Of a stretch of DNA of 64,000 bases, positions 35,127 to 42,145 are shown one piece after another (the stretch's first letter is position 1; each line of letters begins with the position of its first letter). The translations under genes and the position numbers were made by a program. A model generated the notes under the pieces. The model had not been told where the DNA came from. It ran no database searches and was given only the letters and a program-made list of their open reading frames with translations. Origin of the DNA: Bacteroidota bacterium (GTDB lineage: Bacteria; Bacteroidota; Bacteroidia; Chitinophagales; Chitinophagaceae); the NCBI GenBank assembly GCA_005882315.1, contig VBAR01000003.1, forward strand, positions 62,001-126,000, written 5' to 3'.

Positions 35127-35471
35127 ATGCAAATCGAAGTACTGAAATCAAAAGTTCACCGTGCGGTGATAACAGAAGCTAATCTGAATTATGTGGGTAG
35201 TCTTACCCTTGATGAGAACCTGATGGAAGCAGCCAATATGATTGAAAACGAAAAAGTGCAGGTAGTGAATATAAACAACGGCGAAAGATTAGAAACCTAT
35301 CTTATAAAAGGAAAACGTGATTCAGGTATCTGCTGCCTGAATGGCCCCGCTGCCCGGCGTGGAATGGTGGGAGATGTGGTTGTGATCATTTCTTATGCTA
35401 CTATGGATTTTGAAGCAGCAAAGAAATTCAAGCCGTCGGTTGTGTTCCCAAAAGATGGAAATAAGCTATAA
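35127..35471 (+). CDS. panD: Aspartate 1-decarboxylase
   Basis: A 114-residue proenzyme. It cleaves itself between Gly24 and Ser25 ([13 protein letters not shown]), turning Ser25 into the pyruvoyl group that decarboxylates aspartate to beta-alanine for pantothenate. Other motifs: [28 protein letters not shown] and the [18 protein letters not shown] block. Length and motifs are complete. It is the third pantothenate gene of the window, after panB and panC. The 37-base divergent spacer with miaE leaves little room for control elements. Confidence 0.96.
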   Translation: MQIEVLKSKVHRAVITEANLNYVGSLTLDENLMEAANMIENEKVQVVNINNGERLETYLIKGKRDSGICCLNGPAARRGMVGDVVVIISYATMDFEAAKKFKPSVVFPKDGNKL

Positions 35472-35521
35472 TATCGCCTGTTAAATGTGTCTTTCTCTAG
35501 GGTAAAATAAGCCTGAAAAGC

Positions 35522-35552
35522 TTTGCCAAAATGCCTCATTCCCTTACCTTTG
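35522..35552 (+). promoter_or_regulatory. Promoter of rpsO (Bacteroidota type)
   Basis: TTTG at 35522-35525, 19-base spacer, TACCTTTG at 35545-35552; leader of about 45 bases to the ATG at 35604. Near-perfect match to the phylum consensus. Confidence 0.75.
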
Positions 35553-35603
35553 CCGCCAAAATAATCGGATACAAACAATCGGATGACCCAAAAAAATTAA
35601 AAG

Positions 35604-35873
35604 ATGTCTCTTACAAAAGAAAAAAAACAACAGATTTTCAACGAGTTCGGTGGTAAAGCCGCTAACACAGGCTCCATCGAAGGACAGATTGCCCTCCTGA
35701 CTGAGCGCATCAGCCAGATCAGTAATCACCTCCAGGCTAACAAAAAAGATTTCTCAACTCACCGCGGACTGATGCAGCTGGTAGGTAAGCGTAAGCGTTT
35801 ATTGAACTACTTGCAAAAGCATAACCTGACCGGTTACCGCCAATTGATTGAGAAACTCGGATTGAGAAAATAA
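35604..35873 (+). CDS. rpsO: 30S ribosomal protein S15
   Basis: An 89-residue S15, a four-helix primary binder of 16S rRNA in the small subunit. It begins MSLTKEKKQQIFNEFGGKAANTG, with the conserved TGSIEGQIALLTERI, DFSTHRGLMQLVGKRKRLLNYL and YRQLIEKLGLRK segments that hold the rRNA contacts. Length is exactly typical. It has its own promoter and lies upstream of pnp, as in many bacteria, with a 298-base gap that contains hairpins and the repeated leader element at 36034. Confidence 0.97.
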   Translation: MSLTKEKKQQIFNEFGGKAANTGSIEGQIALLTERISQISNHLQANKKDFSTHRGLMQLVGKRKRLLNYLQKHNLTGYRQLIEKLGLRK

Positions 35874-35954
35874 GATCCTGAATCCTCCAAAAGAGGACTT
35901 GGGAAAGTCTTTAGGTCCGAAGTTTAATGCAAAAATTGAATTTCACTATAAGCT

Positions 35955-35985
35955 ATTCCCAATGTTCCGAAAGGAGGTTGGGAAT
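35955..35985. repeat. Hairpin ATTCCCAA / TTGGGAAT
   Basis: Perfect 8-base inverted repeat with a 15-base loop (tgttccgaaaggagg) between rpsO and pnp. No T run follows on the plus strand, so it is more likely a processing or repeat structure than a terminator. Confidence 0.6.
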
Positions 35986-36033
35986 AACTGTTTTCAGGCT
36001 GTCTTATTTTCATCTAAAAGTTTCTTCCATCTC

Positions 36034-36093
36034 TTGCCGCATAGCGATATGAAAGTACAAGAGTGCGACGCAACAGACGATGATAGCAGCAAT
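36034..36093 (+). repeat. Dispersed leader element, copy 1 (upstream of pnp)
   Basis: Core GTACAAGAGTGCGACGCAAC at 36055-36074, then agacgatgatagcAGCAAT. It ends 78 bases before the pnp ATG, in sense orientation. Matches 44873-44934 and the reverse complement of 50923-50985. Confidence 0.8.
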
Positions 36094-36171
36094 CAAGCCG
36101 ACCACATAAAAATTCTTCAAACCAGTTTGGTGTTTGAAAACCTCACACATCGAACTTAAATATCTAACGAT

Positions 36172-38352
36172 ATGTTACAACAACCAATTCGTAAAACATT
36201 TGATATAGGTGGTGGCCGTATGGTTACTATCGAAACCGGGCGTCTTGCCCGCCAGGCCGATGGCGCAGTTACTGTAAGCATTGGCAATTGTATGATACTT
36301 GCAACTGTGGTTGCTAATAAAGAACCAAAAGAAGGCCAGAGCTTTTTTCCATTGTCTGTTGACTACATGGAAAAGTTTGCATCTGCTGGCCGTATCCCAG
36401 GTTCATTTTTTAAACGTGAAGCCAAGATGAACGATTATGAAGTGCTTACTTCACGTTTGATCGACCGTGCATTGCGTCCTTTATTTCCTGAAGATTATCT
36501 CTGCGAAGTGCAGGTGTTGGTTACATTGATCTCAAGTGATAATCAAATTATGCCGGATTCAATGGCTTGTCTTGCTGCATCTGCTGCTCTTGCCATTTCT
36601 GATATTCCGATCAAAGAAATTATTTCTGAGGTTCGTATCAGTCGTTTGGATGGACAATATATTGTAAACCCAACCCGTGATGAACTGGAAAGATCAGATC
36701 TTGAATTCATGATTGCTGCTACTGATAAAAACCTGATGATGGTGGAAGGCGAAGCGCAGGAATGCAGTGAAGCTGATTTGGTAAAAGCTTTGGAAATTGC
36801 ACATGAAGCGATCAAAATACAAGTGAAAGCTCAGGAAGAACTGCGTGATATGGTTGGTGCAAAACCAAAAAGAGATTATAAAAAACCAGAACAGGATGAG
36901 GTGTTGCGTGAAAAAGTAAATGCTTATGCAAAATCTAAGGTTTATGAAATTGCAAAAGGTAAATTAAGCAAGCATGAACGCAGCGATAAGTTTTCTGCAT
37001 TGCATGATGAACTGCAGGAGCACATAAAAGCAGGATTGGAATTGAAAGAAGGCGAAGCTGTTCCTTCACTTACTAAAAAACTTACAACGACTTACTATAG
37101 CGATCTACAGTATTATGTAGTTCGTGATATGATACTCGATGAGAAAGTTCGTTTGGATGGTCGTGGCCTTGAAGATATCCGTCCGCTGGATATGGAAGTA
37201 GATGCATTGCCTTCACCGCATGGTGCTGCTTTATTTACAAGAGGCGAAACACAATCAATCACAACCGTTACATTAGGTACGGCATTGGATGAACTGCTGA
37301 TTGAAAGTGCAGCTCACTCTTACGATTCAAAATTCTTTTTGCACTATAATTTCCCACCATTTTCAACCGGTGAAATAAAAATGATGAGAGCCCCTGCCCG
37401 TCGTGAGGTAGGCCATGGTAATCTCGCCATGCGTTCATTAAAGCAGATGATGCCAACAGAGAATTTTGCTTATACTGTTCGTATTGTGAGTGATATTCTG
37501 GAATCAAATGGTTCATCTTCTATGGCTACTGTTTGTGCCGGTTCACTGGCATTAATGGATGCAGGTGTTGCTATTCCGAAACACGTTAGCGGTGTTGCAA
37601 TGGGATTAATTTCAAAAGATGATAAATATGCGATCTTAAGTGATATCCTCGGTGATGAAGATCATTTGGGTGATATGGACTTTAAAGTAACCGGTACAAG
37701 GGATGGAATTTGCGGTGTGCAGATGGATATCAAAGTGGATGGTTTGAAAATGGAAGTGATGTCAAAGGCATTGGACCAGGCACGTCATGGACGTTTGCAT
37801 ATACTTGATGCGATGTATAAATGTATTCCTGAAGCAAGAAGCGAAGTGAAACCTCATGCACCGCGGATGGTGAAAATGTTTATCGACCGTGAGTTCATTG
37901 GCGCTGTGATCGGGCCCGGTGGTAAAGTCATCCAGGAAATGCAGCGTGTAACAGGAACTACTATCAATATTGAAGAAGTAAACAATATGGGTGAAGTGAG
38001 TGTGTTTGGTGTGAATAAGGAAGGTGTTGCGAAAGCCGAAGCATGGATAAAAGGCATTGTTGCAGTTCCGGTTGTAGGTGATGTGTACGAAGCAACGGTG
38101 AAATCAATTGTTCCTTTCGGTGCATTTGTTGAATTCCTGCCCGGTAAGCAAGGGTTGGTTCACATCAGCGAAGTAAGTTGGAAGAGACTGGAAACACTTG
38201 ATGGAGTACTGAATGAAGGCGATGTAATTAAAGTGAAGTTGATCGGTACAGATCCTAAGAGTGGTAAATTTAAATTATCAAGAAAAGTGTTGTTGCCAAA
38301 ACCTGAGTTCAAACCAAGAGCAGAAGGTCAGACGCCGCAGGAAAACAATTAA
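36172..38352 (+). CDS. pnp: Polyribonucleotide nucleotidyltransferase (PNPase)
   Basis: A 726-residue 3'-to-5' phosphorolytic RNA exonuclease of the cytoplasm. Domains in order: RNase PH-like 1 (IRKTFDIGGGRMVTIETG, FFKREAKMNDYE, DRALRPLFPEDY), an alpha-helical linker, RNase PH-like 2 (LDGRGLEDIRPL, FFLHYNFPPFSTGE, RREVGHGNLAMRSL, SSMATVCAGSLALMDAG), a KH domain with VIGPGGKVIQEM near residues 575-600, and an S1 domain (FGAFVEFLPGKQGLVHISEV) near 645-700. All catalytic blocks are intact. It follows rpsO; its long leader carries the repeated element at 36034. Terminator at 38360. Confidence 0.97.
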   Translation: MLQQPIRKTFDIGGGRMVTIETGRLARQADGAVTVSIGNCMILATVVANKEPKEGQSFFPLSVDYMEKFASAGRIPGSFFKREAKMNDYEVLTSRLIDRALRPLFPEDYLCEVQVLVTLISSDNQIMPDSMACLAASAALAISDIPIKEIISEVRISRLDGQYIVNPTRDELERSDLEFMIAATDKNLMMVEGEAQECSEADLVKALEIAHEAIKIQVKAQEELRDMVGAKPKRDYKKPEQDEVLREKVNAYAKSKVYEIAKGKLSKHERSDKFSALHDELQEHIKAGLELKEGEAVPSLTKKLTTTYYSDLQYYVVRDMILDEKVRLDGRGLEDIRPLDMEVDALPSPHGAALFTRGETQSITTVTLGTALDELLIESAAHSYDSKFFLHYNFPPFSTGEIKMMRAPARREVGHGNLAMRSLKQMMPTENFAYTVRIVSDILESNGSSSMATVCAGSLALMDAGVAIPKHVSGVAMGLISKDDKYAILSDILGDEDHLGDMDFKVTGTRDGICGVQMDIKVDGLKMEVMSKALDQARHGRLHILDAMYKCIPEARSEVKPHAPRMVKMFIDREFIGAVIGPGGKVIQEMQRVTGTTINIEEVNNMGEVSVFGVNKEGVAKAEAWIKGIVAVPVVGDVYEATVKSIVPFGAFVEFLPGKQGLVHISEVSWKRLETLDGVLNEGDVIKVKLIGTDPKSGKFKLSRKVLLPKPEFKPRAEGQTPQENN

Positions 38353-38359
38353 TATTTTA

Positions 38360-38385
38360 AAACCCTCAATGAAGATTGGGGGTTT
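38360..38385 (+). terminator. Terminator of pnp
   Basis: Stem AAACCCTCAAT gaag ATTGGGGGTTT (one G-U pair) followed by gttttg, 7 bases after the stop. Confidence 0.8.
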
Positions 38386-38430
38386 GTTTTGTAACAAACT
38401 TCGGTACTACTATCGTTGCCTGTTGTAAGT

Positions 38431-38453
38431 TTATCCTGAGTTTGTCGAAGGGC
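38431..38453. repeat. CCTGAGTTTGTCGAAGGG-type intergenic repeat
   Basis: ttatCCTGAGTTTGTCGAAGGGC between pnp and prmA. I recognise it as a version of the widespread CCTGAG-C/T-TTGTCGAAGG repeat seen in intergenic DNA of many bacteria. A single copy is in this window. Confidence 0.5.
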
Positions 38454-38488
38454 ACACTTGTACGTTTAGTAATTCTATTCAGCATTTC

Positions 38489-39304
38489 ATGAGTAAATAT
38501 ATACAAATCGAATTTCAAAACATAAGCAAAGAACAATCAGAAATACTGATTGCAGACCTGGCTGAATCAGGTTTTGAAGGATTTGAAGAAGAAGAAACTT
38601 TTTTAAAAGCCTTTATACCTGAAAATCTTTTTGATGAAAACCTCATAAGCAAGATAACAACTCAACAAAATATTTCATACGACAAAACAGTAATTGAAGA
38701 AATTAACTGGAATGAGGTGTGGGAATCTAATTTTCAGCCGGTAATTGTTGATGACTTCGTTGCTATCCGTGCACATTTTCACGAACCTATCCAGTCGATG
38801 CAATTTGAAATAGTCATTACTCCTAAAATGAGTTTTGGAACTGGTCATCATGCAACCACTTATATGATGATGCAGCAAATGCGGGATATTGATTTCAATG
38901 ATAAATCTGTTTTTGATTTTGGAACAGGCACGGGTGTTCTTGCAATACTTGCCGAAAAGTTGGGAGCAAGAGAAATCCTGGGCACTGACAACGATGAATG
39001 GAGCATCACCAACGCAACAGAAAATACTCAGCGAAACAATTGTAGTAAGATCGAACTGAAACTTTCATCAGTTGTTCCGGAAGAAAATAAATTTGATATC
39101 ATTCTTGCTAACATTAATAAAAATGTGATTCTTGCTAATGTTCACCTTTTGAAGAAGCAACTTAAACAAAATGGGGTTTTGCTTTTAAGTGGGTTATTAA
39201 TCGAAGATAAAAGCGACATTTTATCAGCAACTGATAAACTGGATTTAAAACTTATTAACAGTATTGAGAGAAATAACTGGCTAAGCATCAGGCTTTCAAA
39301 TTAA
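38489..39304 (+). CDS. prmA: Ribosomal protein L11 methyltransferase
   Basis: A 271-residue SAM-dependent methyltransferase that trimethylates lysines and the N-terminus of L11. The N-terminal recognition domain (IQIEFQNISKEQSEILIADLAESGFEGF) precedes the linker IEEINWNEVWESNFQPVIVDDF. The catalytic domain has TPKMSFGTGHHATTYMM, the SAM loop FDFGTGTGVLAILAEKLGA, LGTDNDEWS and ILANINKNV (usually NIL). These are the classic PrmA motifs. It is slightly short (E. coli has 293), as in other Bacteroidota. It is an independent gene between the pnp terminator and plsY. Confidence 0.95.
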   Translation: MSKYIQIEFQNISKEQSEILIADLAESGFEGFEEEETFLKAFIPENLFDENLISKITTQQNISYDKTVIEEINWNEVWESNFQPVIVDDFVAIRAHFHEPIQSMQFEIVITPKMSFGTGHHATTYMMMQQMRDIDFNDKSVFDFGTGTGVLAILAEKLGAREILGTDNDEWSITNATENTQRNNCSKIELKLSSVVPEENKFDIILANINKNVILANVHLLKKQLKQNGVLLLSGLLIEDKSDILSATDKLDLKLINSIERNNWLSIRLSN

Positions 39305-39355
39305 TTGCTGATTTCCCACATGTTAATTTACTATTACCAATAGTTCATTTTGCCT

Positions 39356-39363
39356 TAAATTTG
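39356..39363 (+). promoter_or_regulatory. Putative -7 box of plsY
   Basis: TAAATTTG, 26 bases ahead of the plsY ATG. The -33 box is poor. Confidence 0.4.
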
Positions 39364-39389
39364 TTTTCTCTTGTTATTCCAATAGATTA

Positions 39390-40052
39390 ATGAACGAACT
39401 CCTACTTATAGTATTAGCTTACCTGATTGGCAGTGTTCCTACAGCGGTTTGGGTTAGTCAGCATTTCTTTGATATTGATATCAGGGAATATGGCAGTGGT
39501 AATGCCGGTGCAACTAATGTGTTCCGGGTATTAGGTCCAAAATGGGGTACATGGGTAATGATCGTGGATATGTTGAAAGGCTTTATCGCAGTCAAACTTG
39601 CTTTACTTCTTCCTCAATATGCAGATTCAGAAACCCAATTGCAAAACCTGCAGTTAGGTTTGGGAATGGCTGCTGTGCTGGGGCATATTTACCCCATATG
39701 GGCAGATTTTAAGGGAGGTAAAGGAGTAGCAACTTTATTTGGAATAGTGTTAGGCATTTCTCCATGGACTGCTATTTCCTGTGTGGGAATTTTTGGCCTG
39801 GTGCTATATCTCACTCGTTTTGTTTCGCTAAGCTCAATGCTGGCGAGTATTGCTTTTCCCGTTTTTATCCTTGTAATATTTAATGTAGATAATCCTACTT
39901 ATAGAATATTTGCTGTCGCTATCGCATTATTGGTTTTGCTTACTCATCAAAAGAATATTGGCAGGTTGTTCAAAGGAGTTGAAAGCAAAATCCCCATTCT
40001 TAAACACCGCGACAAAAGAAAGCAAAGGAGAAGAGACAGACATTCTTCATGA
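39390..40052 (+). CDS. plsY: Glycerol-3-phosphate acyltransferase PlsY
   Basis: A 220-residue inner-membrane enzyme that moves the acyl group from acyl-phosphate to glycerol-3-phosphate, the first step of phospholipid synthesis. It has about five helices and three conserved cytoplasmic loops: YLIGSVPTAVWVS; YGSGNAGATNVFRVLG; and HIYPIWADFKGGKGVATLFG. The C-terminus is short and basic (HRDKRKQRRRDRHSS). The length and topology fit. The M48 lipoprotein gene follows 99 bases later in the same direction. The partner PlsX is not in the window. Confidence 0.95.
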   Translation: MNELLLIVLAYLIGSVPTAVWVSQHFFDIDIREYGSGNAGATNVFRVLGPKWGTWVMIVDMLKGFIAVKLALLLPQYADSETQLQNLQLGLGMAAVLGHIYPIWADFKGGKGVATLFGIVLGISPWTAISCVGIFGLVLYLTRFVSLSSMLASIAFPVFILVIFNVDNPTYRIFAVAIALLVLLTHQKNIGRLFKGVESKIPILKHRDKRKQRRRDRHSS

Positions 40053-40151
40053 CTCCTTCATTTTCAAAAGTCTTAACATTCTGAACATAAAAAGTTCGAA
40101 CTTCAATTCCATTTGGTATAATCATTGGTTTATTGATGAAAACATTATCAA

Positions 40152-40970
40152 ATGATAAAGAAAGTATTTGTATCGTTTCTTATTGCGGCATCAGTTATTA
40201 GCTGTTCTAAGAACCCGATTTCAGGACGGAGTCAATTGCACCTTGTACCCGAACAGGAATTGCAAACAATGGCAGCAACTCAGTACAGGGATTTTTTATC
40301 TCAGAATAGAGTAGTTAGTAGTTCTTCTAACAGGGATGCTGAAATGGTAGTTCGTGTTGGAAGAAGGATTACCCAGGCAGTACAGGGTTATCTTAATACC
40401 CATGGAAAGGAAAACTTGATTCAAGGGTGGAATTGGGAATATAATCTCATAGAAGATAAAGCGGCAAACGCATGGTGTATGCCAGGTGGTAAAATTGTAG
40501 TTTACACAGGGTTGTTGCCAATTTCTCAGAATGAAGCAGCACTTGCCGCAGTAATGGGTCATGAAGTTTCTCATGCAATTTTACAGCATGCAAACGAAAG
40601 AGTGAGCCAGGGATTAGTGCAAGAATTAGGTGGAGTAGCCCTATCGATTGCTCTTTCAAACAGTAGTGCGCAAACACAGAACATGGCAATGGCGGCGTAT
40701 GGAGCCGGCTCTACAGTCGGGGTATTATTGCCTTTTTCCCGTAACCATGAACTCGAAGCGGATAGGTTTGGTTTGATCTGGATGGCTATTGCAGGTTATA
40801 ACCCTCGTGAAGCAATAGGTTTATGGGAAAGAATGGAAAGGGCTTCAGGTGGCCAGGCTCCACCAGAGTTTCTTAGTACTCACCCATCAAGTGGAAGAAG
40901 AATTGACCAATTGAACAAATACATGGATGAGGCCTTGACATACTATAAACCTATGAGTGGTTCAAAATAA
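40152..40970 (+). CDS. M48 family zinc metalloprotease lipoprotein
   Basis: A 272-residue peptidase with signal peptide and lipobox (ASVISC), followed by the NPISGRSQLHLV stretch common to this group. The zinc motif HEVSH has His137, Glu138 and His141. The third ligand is Glu200 in NHELEADRFG. FLSTHPSSGRRIDQL near the end is another family mark. It resembles BepA/LoiP-type periplasmic proteases that check outer-membrane protein assembly, so a quality-control role in the periplasm is likely but inferred. It has no TPR tail, unlike BepA. Terminator at 40987. Confidence 0.9.
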   Translation: MIKKVFVSFLIAASVISCSKNPISGRSQLHLVPEQELQTMAATQYRDFLSQNRVVSSSSNRDAEMVVRVGRRITQAVQGYLNTHGKENLIQGWNWEYNLIEDKAANAWCMPGGKIVVYTGLLPISQNEAALAAVMGHEVSHAILQHANERVSQGLVQELGGVALSIALSNSSAQTQNMAMAAYGAGSTVGVLLPFSRNHELEADRFGLIWMAIAGYNPREAIGLWERMERASGGQAPPEFLSTHPSSGRRIDQLNKYMDEALTYYKPMSGSK

Positions 40971-40986
40971 TTGATGATTTTACGCA

Positions 40987-41022
40987 AAAAATGCCCGTTT
41001 TTCTCATAGAAGCGGGTATTTT
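40987..41022 (+). terminator. Terminator of the M48 protease gene
   Basis: Stem AAAATGCCCG / CGGGTATTTT (one G-U) with inner TTCT/AGAA pairing, followed by tattttt. Confidence 0.75.
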
Positions 41023-41034
41023 ATTTTTAAATGC

Positions 41035-41065
41035 TTTGCCCGGAGGGTAAATCGGCTTACCTTTG
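41035..41065 (+). promoter_or_regulatory. Promoter of the DUF3052-like gene (Bacteroidota type)
   Basis: TTTG at 41035-41038, 19-base spacer, TACCTTTG at 41058-41065. The leader to the ATG at 41139 is about 70 bases. Confidence 0.7.
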
Positions 41066-41138
41066 CAGTCCCTTGCTTTGAAAACTACCTAAACCAAAAC
41101 AAACTGATTTAGGGGAACTTTAAAACCTGTTTCGAAGT

Positions 41139-41573
41139 ATGTCACAAACACTGTTCGAAAAACTCGATCTTTTAGAAGAAAAGAATCTTTTAATCCAGGG
41201 TTTACCCTCATCAATCGAAAAGCAGTTCAGCAAGCTTTCCTTTGCAAAAAACGTAACTCCTTTGCTCAAGAGCAGGAAAATCGACTTCGCTTTAGTCTTT
41301 GCAGTAAGTGAAAATCAGCTGAATGGCATTTTGAGAGAAGTAATGCCTGCACTAAAAGAAGAGACAAAATTATGGGTAGCGTATCCGAAATCTACTTCCA
41401 AAATTGTAACAGATTTAAACCGCGAAAGCAGCTGGATCAAGCTGACTTGTGAGGGTTATGAATGTGCTTGCAAAGTGGAATTGGACCATGTATGGAGCGC
41501 TGCAAGATTTTCTAAATGCGAACTGGTTAAGGGCGGCATTATGGTTGACAGCCGTGCAGCTATCGCTGTTTAG
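41139..41573 (+). CDS. DUF3052-like small protein
   Basis: A 144-residue cytoplasmic protein. The pattern LLIQGLPSSIEKQF ... DFALVFAVSENQLNGILREVMPALKEETKLWVAYPKSTSK ... TDLNRESSW ... VWSAARFSKCELV resembles DUF3052, which shows a D-x-V-x-x-F strand, LWV-x-x-PK and a Trp-Ser near the C-terminus. The match is by eye. No enzymatic motif is visible and no function is known for the family. It is a single-gene unit with a clear promoter at 41035 and a strong terminator at 41592, so it is probably well expressed. Confidence 0.7.
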   Translation: MSQTLFEKLDLLEEKNLLIQGLPSSIEKQFSKLSFAKNVTPLLKSRKIDFALVFAVSENQLNGILREVMPALKEETKLWVAYPKSTSKIVTDLNRESSWIKLTCEGYECACKVELDHVWSAARFSKCELVKGGIMVDSRAAIAV

Positions 41574-41591
41574 TAATCAAAATTCTAATTG

Positions 41592-41627
41592 AAAAGGTTT
41601 GTTGTATTTTACAGCAAACCTTTTTTT
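41592..41627 (+). terminator. Terminator of the DUF3052-like gene
   Basis: 14-base stem AAAAGGTTTGTTGT atttt ACAGCAAACCTTTT (one G-U) ending in seven Ts. It stops only four bases before the CYTH start codon. Confidence 0.9.
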
Positions 41628-41631
41628 ATTT

Positions 41632-42141
41632 ATGACTTATTTGAATGTGGAGATAAAGGCAAAATGCAATAATGCCGGAAAAGTGAGGGACTACCTACTT
41701 AATAATAATGCTGATTTCAGGGGTACCGATCTCCAAACCGATACTTATTTTAATGTAAAGAATGGCCGCCTAAAGCTGCGGGAAGGGAATATTGAAAACA
41801 ACCTGATCTATTACGAACGAAATAACCAGGCAGGGCCAAAAAGTTCCTCATTTATACTAACTAAAATACTTGATGCTGAAAAACTCAAAGAAAGTCTTGC
41901 CTCTGCCGACGGAATAAAAGTGGTGGTAAAAAAGAAAAGAGAGATCTATTATATTAAAAATGTAAAGTTTCATATTGATGAGGTAGATGGGTTGGGAGCC
42001 TTTGTAGAAATAGAAGCGGGGAATATTGGTGCAGACTTATCCAAAGATGAATTACAAGAACAATGTGAGTTTTATATGCAGCAATTTGGTATTGAGGAAA
42101 AAGATTTAATAGAAGTATCCTACAGTGATATGCTGATGTAA
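41632..42141 (+). CDS. CYTH domain protein (class IV adenylate cyclase / triphosphatase-like)
   Basis: The ATG at 41632 (MTYLNVEIKAKC) is chosen over a TTG at 41599, which lies inside the upstream terminator. The protein is 169 residues. The N-terminal VEIKAKC is the family's E-x-E-x-K-type metal motif. GRLKLREGN, LIYYERNN, VVVKKKREIYYIKNVKFHIDEVDGLGAFVEIEAG give the basic and acidic strands that line the triphosphate tunnel. Family members make cAMP, hydrolyse thiamine triphosphate or inorganic triphosphate; the exact reaction cannot be told. It lies four bases from the dnaG stop on the other strand. Confidence 0.85.
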   Translation: MTYLNVEIKAKCNNAGKVRDYLLNNNADFRGTDLQTDTYFNVKNGRLKLREGNIENNLIYYERNNQAGPKSSSFILTKILDAEKLKESLASADGIKVVVKKKREIYYIKNVKFHIDEVDGLGAFVEIEAGNIGADLSKDELQEQCEFYMQQFGIEEKDLIEVSYSDMLM

Positions 42142-42145
42142 AAGA

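Larger units (their letters stand above)
35874..36171 (+). other. rpsO-pnp spacer with hairpins and leader element
   Basis: It holds a short hairpin TCCTC caaaa GAGGA (35883-35897) that could serve as a weak rpsO terminator, an 8-base perfect stem at 35955-35985, and the dispersed leader element at 36034-36093. An 86-codon frame through it has no start context or family resemblance and is not called as a gene. Confidence 0.6.

Noticed and set aside
35883-35897. Strong terminator after rpsO
   Set aside because: Only five base pairs and no T run, so it was kept as a weak possibility in the spacer entry rather than called.
35899-36159. 86-codon plus-strand frame between rpsO and pnp
   Set aside because: No ribosome site, no family resemblance, and it runs through hairpins and the repeated leader element.
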